From: Gemmataceae bacterium
GTDB taxonomy: Bacteria > Planctomycetota > Planctomycetia > Gemmatales > Gemmataceae
Direction: 5' to 3'
Length of the DNA stretch: 38,087 bases
Assembly (NCBI GenBank): GCA_009691845.1
Contig: SIAJ01000053.1
Location: 1-38,087, forward strand
The translations under genes and the position numbers were made by a program. The notes beneath the pieces were generated by a model. It did no database searches, was not told where the DNA came from, and saw only the letters and a program-made list of their open reading frames with translations. Positions 32,437-38,087 of the stretch are shown piece after piece. Position 1 is the stretch's first letter. Each line of letters begins with the position of its first letter.

Positions 32437-33107
32437 TCGGTAAAAGCCTCATCAATGGTGAATCTTGCCCAGGCGCTCAGGTCGTGGGTCGAGGATCACT
32501 GGGCAGTCAGGCAAGCATCGGGCCGGACAAGGAACACGCTTGAGGCAGGAGAGCCAAGTTGCGGTGGGTTGGACGGGAGTCAGACGGACCGACGGATGCG
32601 GATGAAAGAATCGTTACGAGCGGGAGATCAAACTGGTGAACAAGTTGAAAAAGTGCTCAAGTTTGGCTGCATTGTGGCGTCAGGTCTCCCGGCCGGCCTG
32701 GAGGCCTGCCGGCACCTTTCGATTCTTGCACCCGCGTTCAACGCCGGCTGGGATCGAGCGGCATCGGGTTGACGCGAATCACCTTGCCATTCCGGAACAC
32801 AACGTCCATTCCGAAGTCAATCTTGCCGGTGAGGGATTAAAATAATGCGATCGCACTCAGGGCGATGCCCCACATCGGCAGCGGCTCCCGATTGTCCGCC
32901 TTCCGGGCGAAGATCGAACGACCCGACCCTGCGACTGAACTTGCCGCTAGGCTAGCGTGTCCGCATAGTATGTAAGTCGAGATTCGAGAAGCATCGGTTG
33001 GTAGCCTCGTGTTGTGCGGACTTGGCTCAGTGAAAGAGCGATGCTTTCGCAATATGAGTGGTCCGGGTCGGTCGAGTCAGGTTTAGCCGAGGACAAAGTG
33101 GAATACC
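32437..33107. other. 671-base gap with decayed coding sequence
   Basis: No intact gene is supported. A minus-strand frame at 32837-33052 ends in a membrane-like C-terminus (ARKADNREPLPMWGIALSAIALF) but its N-terminal part is not protein-like. The fragment at 32738-32836 follows it. Around 32683-32715 there is a GGCC-rich imperfect palindrome. The last 50 bases precede the tRNA gene. Confidence 0.45.
32738..32836 (-). pseudogene. C-terminal fragment of an unidentified protein
   Basis: Between a TAA at 32837-32839 and a TGA at 32738-32740, the minus strand reads LTGKIDFGMDVVFRNGKVI then RVNPMPLDPSRR. This is highly protein-like and in a plausible C-terminal style, but has no start site. It may be the end of the gene whose membrane-like part lies at 32837-33052, broken by mutation. 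Confidence 0.4.
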
Positions 33108-33179
33108 GCCGCCTTAGCTCAGCGGTAGAGCACGGCTTTCGTAAAGCCGGGGTCTAGGGTTCAAATCCCTAAGGCGGCT
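33108..33179 (+). tRNA. tRNA-Thr(CGT)
   Basis: A complete cloverleaf of 72 bases: acceptor stem GCCGCCT / AGGCGGC, D-arm GCTC / GAGC, anticodon stem CGGCT / AGCCG around loop TTCGTAA (anticodon CGT, Thr ACG codons), variable loop GGGTC and T-arm TAGGG / CCCTA with loop TTCAAAT. The 3' CCA is not encoded. A T-run (33179-33184) follows directly and may terminate it. Confidence 0.97.
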
Positions 33180-33353
33180 TTTTCTTCCGGTCGTCGCGAT
33201 TCACACGTTTGGCAGCTTGCTCAAACTTTGACGAATGGTCGTCAGTTGTCGCGTGCGCAAAGCCCCGAATTGAATCGCTTCCGCGAGTGTCGTTGAGACA
33301 CGGCACTTGCATTCCCCTCGCAGTTGTCTTTAGCATCTTGCAAAGTACAAGCT

Positions 33354-33388
33354 GTTTAGCGTTCGACCCAGCGGGTCGAACGCTAAAC
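33354..33388. repeat. 16-bp perfect palindrome at the 3' end of the vWA gene
   Basis: GTTTAGCGTTCGACCC pairs exactly with GGGTCGAACGCTAAAC around an AGC loop, six bases beyond the stop of the vWA gene. There is no T-run on the minus strand. Either a structured 3' end or another palindromic repeat. 33185-33353 shows no gene. Confidence 0.75.
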
Positions 33389-33394
33389 GGAGTG

Positions 33395-35644
33395 TTAGGG
33401 TTTACCACTCAGCGTCTTCGCTTTCTTCACCAACTCAATGAACTCCGTGCGATACTCGCCGTGGGCACCTGGCTCGCGTTTTTTGGCCGAGGCGGCCAGT
33501 TCCAGCACCAGGCCGTAGTTCGAACTTCCCTTGTACGGCGAATCTTTCAGCATCATGGCGAACGAGGCCACGGCCGCGGCGAACTGGAAGTCCTCGCTGG
33601 TCTTCTCGAACTGCTTGGTGACATTGCTCACCGGCAGTTCGCGGAGTGTGCTCTTGTCGCTGTCGGGCTTCTTGTGCCGCATCTTCACGACAAAGGCTTC
33701 GTTGGAGTTGTCGCCCTTCACGGCCGGCTTCGGGTCTGCCTCTTTCTGATAACGCAGGCCATCGACTTTGCTGACTACTGGATCGGCCGCACCTGTGGGA
33801 ACCAGTTCGTAGAGGGCGGTGACCACGTGGCCGGCCCCCATTTCGCCTGCGTCCTTCTTGTCGTCGTGGAAATCCTTCGCGGCGAGGATTCGCTTCTCGT
33901 AGCCGAGCAGGCGATACGATTTCACGGCAGCCGGGTTGAACTCGATTTGAACTTTCACGTCCTTGGCCACGGTCACGAGCGTGCCGCCCATTTGCTCGAC
34001 GAAGGCCTTGTTCGCTTCCTTGAGCGAATCGATGTAGCCGTAGTTGCCGTTCCCCTTGCCGGCGAGATTGACCATCATCTCGTCGCGGAGATTGCCCATG
34101 CCGAAGCCGAACACGCTGAGGAACACGCCGGTTTCCCGCTTCTGCTCGACCATTTTGATAAGAGCCTCGGTGCTGGTGGTGCCGACGTTCCAGTCGCCAT
34201 CGGTGCAGAGGATCACGCGGTTCGTGCCCCCCTTGATGAAGTTGGCTTTCGCCACCTCGTAAGCCTGATGCATGCCGCCTTCGCCGTTGGTCGAACCACC
34301 GGCGTGCAGGTTGTCGAGAGCGCTCAGGATTTTCTCTTTCTTCATGGCCGAGGTCGAATCGAGAACCAGCCCGCTGGCACCGGCATAGACGACGATGGCA
34401 ACGCGGTCATTCTCGCCAAGTTGATTGACCAGCATCTTCAGCGATGCTTTCACGAGCGGCAGCCGGTTCTCGGGTTCCATCGAGCCGGACACGTCGATCA
34501 GGAACACGAGGTTGCTGGCCGGCCGCTTGTCGTTGGCGATCGGTTTCGCCTTCAGGCCCAAGCGAACGAGGCGATGGGCCGGTTCCCACGGACACTCGGC
34601 CATCTCGACGGTGACAGCAAACGGATCGTCGCCACTGGGGGCTTTGTCCGCATAGGGGAAGTAGTTCACCATCTCTTCAAGCCGCACAGCGTTCGCGGGG
34701 GGCATTTGGCCCATCGACAAAAACTTGCGAACGATGGAGTAGCTGGCCGTATCGACATCGACGCCGAAGGTGGAAAGAGCGTTTTGCCCTTCGACCTTGA
34801 TGAAGGCGTTTTCGACGAGTGCAGGGAAACGATCGTTGGCGTTCGGCGGAGCTTCGAAGTGAAGCCTGCTCTCCGACGGAGAGGTCGGATCGATATTACC
34901 TCCGGGAGGAACGGCGGGTAGATTGCCAGCGACTGGCACCGATCCGGGTATTGCAGTGACGGGCCTTCCCAAATCGGCAGTCACTCTTGGTGGCCCACTG
35001 GGCAAACCGGGGGGCACAAGCGCTGGAGCTCGGGGCGCACCCGGCCGGTATTCTCCCGAATTGAACTTCCCTTTGCCTCCGTCAGGCGGGCCTTGGCCGC
35101 CAAGAGGGCTCGGTCTACCCGGAATCGGGACAATCAAATCCTCTACGGGTAGTCGCTCGTAATGCGTCTCCGCTTGGGCTTTCACTTTAACATGGATGTC
35201 TGAGTCTGACGGCTGGCCGGTGAGCAGGCTCTTGTTTAGATAACCAATCGCCACGTCTTCATCTGAAGACCCTCTCGCGGCGACCGCAGGGAATTTGCCA
35301 TCTCGCGAATGCTCCGCTTTCCAAACGGATTGCAGTACCGCGGAAACACCAATCGCGGCGACCAACACAAGCGAAGCAGCGACGACCTGTTGTTTCCAAA
35401 GCGGAGAACGTCGGCGAAGCAACTTCGAAGCTGGAATGGTAATCGCCGTCGCAGGCGTAGCCGCCTGCTCCGCCGCCAACCCCTCAGTCAACATGCGTCT
35501 CAGCTGGCGCGTTTCCTCGACGGCCTGCCGAACATCCGCATCGTGGGCGACGAGGGATTCGATTTTCTCGCGATCCGCCGACGATAGCCCCGGATCGTTC
35601 AAAGCGTAGGCGGTGACTAGGCTTTCGCGTTCTTCACTGGTCAT
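33395..35644 (-). CDS. Transmembrane vWA-domain (YfbK-like) protein, probable sigma-factor partner
   Basis: 749 residues. A cytoplasmic N-terminus (1-80; LSSADREKIESLVAHDADVRQAVEETRQLRRML) looks like the short helical part of anti-sigma proteins. One membrane helix (about 86-105) is followed by a long Pro/Gly-rich linker (about 140-265), a vWA N-terminal domain (TFGVDVDTASYSIVRKFL), a vWA domain with a MIDAS motif DVSGSM (384-389) and TDGDWNVG, and a C-terminal DUF3520-like region (FQFAAAVASFAMMLKDS). The domain order is that of YfbK-type proteins. The start codon overlaps the stop of the sigma-factor gene by four bases (ATGA). It likely senses an extracytoplasmic ligand by metal-dependent binding and holds or releases the sigma factor; this is an inference from arrangement. 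Confidence 0.88.
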   Translation of the reverse strand: MTSEERESLVTAYALNDPGLSSADREKIESLVAHDADVRQAVEETRQLRRMLTEGLAAEQAATPATAITIPASKLLRRRSPLWKQQVVAASLVLVAAIGVSAVLQSVWKAEHSRDGKFPAVAARGSSDEDVAIGYLNKSLLTGQPSDSDIHVKVKAQAETHYERLPVEDLIVPIPGRPSPLGGQGPPDGGKGKFNSGEYRPGAPRAPALVPPGLPSGPPRVTADLGRPVTAIPGSVPVAGNLPAVPPGGNIDPTSPSESRLHFEAPPNANDRFPALVENAFIKVEGQNALSTFGVDVDTASYSIVRKFLSMGQMPPANAVRLEEMVNYFPYADKAPSGDDPFAVTVEMAECPWEPAHRLVRLGLKAKPIANDKRPASNLVFLIDVSGSMEPENRLPLVKASLKMLVNQLGENDRVAIVVYAGASGLVLDSTSAMKKEKILSALDNLHAGGSTNGEGGMHQAYEVAKANFIKGGTNRVILCTDGDWNVGTTSTEALIKMVEQKRETGVFLSVFGFGMGNLRDEMMVNLAGKGNGNYGYIDSLKEANKAFVEQMGGTLVTVAKDVKVQIEFNPAAVKSYRLLGYEKRILAAKDFHDDKKDAGEMGAGHVVTALYELVPTGAADPVVSKVDGLRYQKEADPKPAVKGDNSNEAFVVKMRHKKPDSDKSTLRELPVSNVTKQFEKTSEDFQFAAAVASFAMMLKDSPYKGSSNYGLVLELAASAKKREPGAHGEYRTEFIELVKKAKTLSGKP

Positions 35645-36165
35645 GACTGAACTCCCGTAATTTGTAATGGCTCGGCAAAGGCCTGCCGGAGCTTTTTGAT
35701 TGCAGTGTGAATGAGGACGCCAACGTGCGATTCGCTGACTTCCATGACCTCAGCGATCTCGCGATACGAAAACTGCTGCAAGAACTTCAGACGCACGGCT
35801 TCCTGCTGATTCGGCGGAAAGTCGGCCAGGCGATCGAGGACGGCTCGACTGAGATCGTCTGCCTCAACCGCTTCGGAGGGTCCGTTCCGGGTTGTCGGCA
35901 ATTCCAGTGTTTCGCTCAAGGCAGTCATCCGATTCTCCTTGCGCAAGATGTCCAGGGCGAGTCGCCGGCTGACGGCGAACAGCCACGGTGCGAGATGCGG
36001 TTCAATTTCAGCGTGCGACTGTTTGCACAAACGAAGAAAGGCTTCCTGAACGACGTCCTGCGCCCGACGATCGCCCAGTTGGCCCAGCAAACGACGGACG
36101 TAGGCGGACAACGGTCGTTCCAACCGCTTGGCTGCCGCGACCACCCATTCGTGGTCTTGACCCAT
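35641..36165 (-). CDS. ECF RNA polymerase sigma factor
   Basis: 174 residues. Region 2: LSAYVRRLLGQLGDRRAQDVVQEAFLRLCKQ and PWLFAVSRRLALDILRKENR. Region 4: LADFPPNQQEAVRLKFLQQFSYREIAEVMEVSESHVGVLIHTAIKKLRQ, with the HTH that reads -35 DNA. The ATG at 36163-36165 is chosen because AAGGAG stands seven bases upstream; an in-frame ATG at 36189 has no such site. It is the first gene of a coupled pair with the vWA transmembrane protein. Its targets cannot be read here. Confidence 0.92.
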   Translation of the reverse strand: MGQDHEWVVAAAKRLERPLSAYVRRLLGQLGDRRAQDVVQEAFLRLCKQSHAEIEPHLAPWLFAVSRRLALDILRKENRMTALSETLELPTTRNGPSEAVEADDLSRAVLDRLADFPPNQQEAVRLKFLQQFSYREIAEVMEVSESHVGVLIHTAIKKLRQAFAEPLQITGVQS

Positions 36166-36267
36166 GCCGGCTCCTTGTGCGTCTATCAAAAGAACGGATG
36201 ACTGCGGTGTTTCTTAGGGTCGAGTCGGAAATTCGCAGAAGATTACGCGGGAGATGAAAAGCGACTC

Positions 36268-36359
36268 AACACTAATCTTCACTTATCTTCTCTAATCGTA
36301 AGGAGATCGGCACGGAGATTTTTGTGTCGGATTAGTGGAGATCAGCGAAGATTAGCGTT
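36268..36359. repeat. Inverted repeat with tandem 10-base units
   Basis: Arms of 30 bases (36268-36297 and 36330-36359) pair at about 25 positions. Each arm is itself made of roughly 10-base units of the form CTAATCTTCA, CTTATCTTCT, CTAATC. The 32-base centre contains TTTTTGTG. It lies between the sigma-factor start and nrdJ. The AT-rich repeated unit contrasts with the GC-rich surroundings. Confidence 0.6.
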
Positions 36360-36414
36360 CTGTTTTGGTATCCGATTTCGGAAAGGAGCGTTCGCCCCGC
36401 ATTTTCACGGTGTC

Positions 36415-36445
36415 TTCACAAGCCCCACTCCGGAAACGCTATAAA
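36415..36445 (+). promoter_or_regulatory. Candidate promoter of nrdJ
   Basis: TATAAA (36440-36445), in the AT-rich run TATAAAATA, with a weak -35 TTCACA (36415-36420) 19 bases upstream. This would leave a leader of about 285 bases. I looked there for a cobalamin riboswitch (B12 box) and an NrdR box and saw neither. The 80-codon + frame at 36451 is not convincing. Confidence 0.35.
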
Positions 36446-36735
36446 ATAAGATGGTCCGGCAAACTGTAAGGATTTTTCCGCCGGAAGAGGCGTCAGCTTC
36501 AGGGCTTGCGAAGAGTTGGAATCTTTCTTCTCGACAACGGTTGTTCACCGCTATACCTTTGTCACACGCACGGATGTTGAAACTATCCGGTTTACGATGG
36601 CCATCCCGATTTTGGCATCGCCCGGCACGTCCGTTAAAGCCTGAGTATTTGGACCGATTCCGGACCAACAGGCGGCAAAGTTTGTCACAATGAAGTGTCT
36701 GTTCCTTTCTCCTCCATGATGGATGGTGAACCGCA

Positions 36736-38087
36736 ATGCGCATCAACCGACTCTATACCCACGAAGGACAAGACGCATTTGACGGAATTCAATTCGTCCC
36801 GCGAACTTCCAAGATTGTGAACCCGAACGGGTCGGTTGTTTTTGAGATGAAGGACGTGCTCGTCCCTGAAGGTTTTTCGCAGGTTGCGGTCGACATTCTG
36901 GCTCAGAAGTACTTTCGTCGTGCCGGTGTGCCAACGGTCTCGAAGCGAGTCGTTGAACAAGGCCTGCCCGAATGGCTGCAACGCAATGTTCCAGCTGAAG
37001 ATTCCACGAGCATCGGCGAGACGGATAGCCGGCAGGTCTTTCGTCGTCTCGCAGGTTGCTGGACCTACTGGGGCTGGAAGGGTGGCTACTTCTCCACCGA
37101 GCAGGATGCCCAGGCGTTCTTCGACGAAGTTTGCCACATGCTGGCCAAGCAAATGGCCGCTCCGAATAGCCCGCAGTGGTTTAATACCGGCCTACACTGG
37201 GCCTACGGCATCGAAGGGCCGCCCCAGGGGCACTACTTCGTCAACCCGCTCAACGGCGAGATGGAACGCAGCACGAGTGCCTACGAACGGCCGGCCCCGC
37301 ACGCCTGCTTCATTCAATCCGTCAACGACGATCTCGTGAACGAAGGGGGCATCATGGACCTGTGGGTCCGCGAGGCCCGCATCTTCAAGTACGGCTCTGG
37401 TACGGGTAGCAACTTTTCTCAGCTGCGTGGCGAAGGCGAGCCTCTCTCCGGTGGCGGCAAATCTTCCGGCTTGATGAGCTTCCTCAAGATTGGCGACCGG
37501 GCCGCGGGTGCGATCAAGTCGGGCGGCACCACACGCCGGGCGGCCAAGATGGTGGTGCTCGATCTCGATCATCCAGACATCGAAGATTTCATCAACTGGA
37601 AAGTGGTTGAAGAGCAAAAGGTCGCGGCACTCGTCCAGGGATCCAAGCTGCTGAACAAGCACCTGAATGCCGTGCTGAAGTCGATCCAGTGGTCCGAGAA
37701 TGAAGCCGATCGCTTTAGCCCGAAGCAGAACCCGGAGCTTCGCAAAGCGATCGTCGCGGCCCGCAATGCGCTGGTGCCGGAGAACTACATTGCCCGCGTG
37801 ATTCAGCTGGCACACCAGGGCTTCACCGCTCTCGAAGTTGAAGAGTACGACACCGACTGGAACTCGAAAGCCTACTACACCGTCAGCGGCCAGAATTCGA
37901 ACAACTCGGTCCGCATTTCGAACGAGTTCATGAAATCCGTGGCCGACGACGGCGAGTGGAACCTGTACTGGCGAACCGAGAAATCGAAGGCCAACAAAGA
38001 GAATCGCCTGCCGAAACCATGCAAGACACTGAAGGCCCGCGAGTTGTGGGATCAGATTTCCTTTGCCGCCTGGAGCTGTGCCGACCC
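36736..38087 (+). CDS. nrdJ: Class II (B12-dependent) ribonucleotide reductase, N-terminal part
   Basis: An ATG at 36736 (GGTGA six bases upstream) opens a frame of 450 codons that runs off the window. Family blocks: KIVNPNGSVVFEMKDVLVPEGFSQVAVDILAQKYFRRAGVP, GYFSTEQDAQAFFDEVCHMLAKQMAAPNSPQWFNTGLHWAYGI, HACFIQSV, IFKYGSGTGSNFSQLRGEGEPLSGGG, GGTTRRAAKMVVLDLDHPDIEDFINWK and VSGQNSNNSVRISNEF. The TGLHWAYGI and C-F-I stretch hold the cysteine and substrate loop of class II enzymes. The enzyme uses adenosylcobalamin to make a thiyl radical and reduces ribonucleotides to deoxyribonucleotides. Roughly half of the usual length is present; the C-terminal redox cysteines lie outside. Confidence 0.95.
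   Translation, partial: MRINRLYTHEGQDAFDGIQFVPRTSKIVNPNGSVVFEMKDVLVPEGFSQVAVDILAQKYFRRAGVPTVSKRVVEQGLPEWLQRNVPAEDSTSIGETDSRQVFRRLAGCWTYWGWKGGYFSTEQDAQAFFDEVCHMLAKQMAAPNSPQWFNTGLHWAYGIEGPPQGHYFVNPLNGEMERSTSAYERPAPHACFIQSVNDDLVNEGGIMDLWVREARIFKYGSGTGSNFSQLRGEGEPLSGGGKSSGLMSFLKIGDRAAGAIKSGGTTRRAAKMVVLDLDHPDIEDFINWKVVEEQKVAALVQGSKLLNKHLNAVLKSIQWSENEADRFSPKQNPELRKAIVAARNALVPENYIARVIQLAHQGFTALEVEEYDTDWNSKAYYTVSGQNSNNSVRISNEFMKSVADDGEWNLYWRTEKSKANKENRLPKPCKTLKARELWDQISFAAWSCAD

Noticed and set aside
31870..32772. 300-codon + frame opposite the 181-aa gene
   Set aside because: No ribosome binding site, and it runs antisense to the coupled gene pair and into degenerate sequence.
33209..34921. 570-codon + strand frame opposite the vWA gene
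   Set aside because: Its translation is rich in His and Arg with no known motif, and the minus strand has clear YfbK/vWA motifs.
36450..36735. Cobalamin riboswitch or NrdR box before nrdJ
   Set aside because: The long leader made this plausible, but I found no B12 box and no ACACnATATnTTGTGT-like element.
36551..36736. 61-codon minus frame before nrdJ
   Set aside because: Parts look weakly protein-like but it lies in the nrdJ leader without a ribosome binding site or neighbour context.

Overview
The window looks like a chromosomal segment of a planctomycete, probably of the Gemmataceae. The evidence is protein content: a cytochrome-like DUF1549/DUF1553 protein and a DUF1501 protein on the same strand, a 2159-residue SdrD-B-repeat surface protein with the planctomycete-type N-terminal LExRDVPS sorting motif, a Ser/Thr kinase with the planctomycete N-terminal extension and C-terminal membrane anchor, two ECF-type sigma factors, and many small exported proteins. 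This is a placement by content; no 16S gene is present.

Layout. 1-2354: 3' tail of an unknown + strand gene, then (minus strand) a decayed 2-oxoglutarate dehydrogenase E2 remnant, a small unknown protein and an MFS transporter. 2527-4061: an ECF-like sigma factor with a hydrophobic N-terminus, its downstream partner, a GTAG-headed palindrome pair and a small exported protein. 4151-5572: the translation operon infC-rpmI-rplT, where infC appears to start at AUC and an intrinsic terminator separates infC from rpmI. 5630-9063: a beta-propeller protein, purB, a Tyr/Pro-rich exported protein and a small unknown protein, with a 24-bp perfect hairpin between the last two. 9132-15611: the giant surface protein. 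16181-22755: kinase, DUF1549/DUF1553 protein, small lipoprotein, DUF433 orphan antitoxin-like protein and DUF1501 protein. 23095-24870: a frameshifted AlkD-like DNA alkylation repair gene and truB. 24944-28860: two exported proteins and a class V aminotransferase. 29085-32436: rbfA, a DsbB-like protein, a SNF2 helicase and its overlapping partner. 32437-33107: decayed sequence. 33108-36165: tRNA-Thr(CGT) and an ECF sigma factor translationally coupled to a membrane-spanning vWA protein. 36736-end: the first 450 codons of a class II (B12-dependent) ribonucleotide reductase.

The genes are mostly housekeeping (translation, tRNA modification, purine and deoxynucleotide synthesis) mixed with planctomycete cell-surface and signalling genes. 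The most unusual layer is non-coding. Several families of short palindromes sit at gene ends. One family has a GTAG head followed by a 7-9 bp stem and recurs at 3635-3705, 17564-17651, 27662 and 30027-30054. Its stems show compensatory base changes and it touches stop codons twice; this resembles the REP/SMAG repeats mobilised by RAYT proteins. I see no CRISPR array, complete insertion sequence, rRNA, prophage or obvious defence island. No start or operon call has been tested experimentally, and family names rest on motif recognition by eye.
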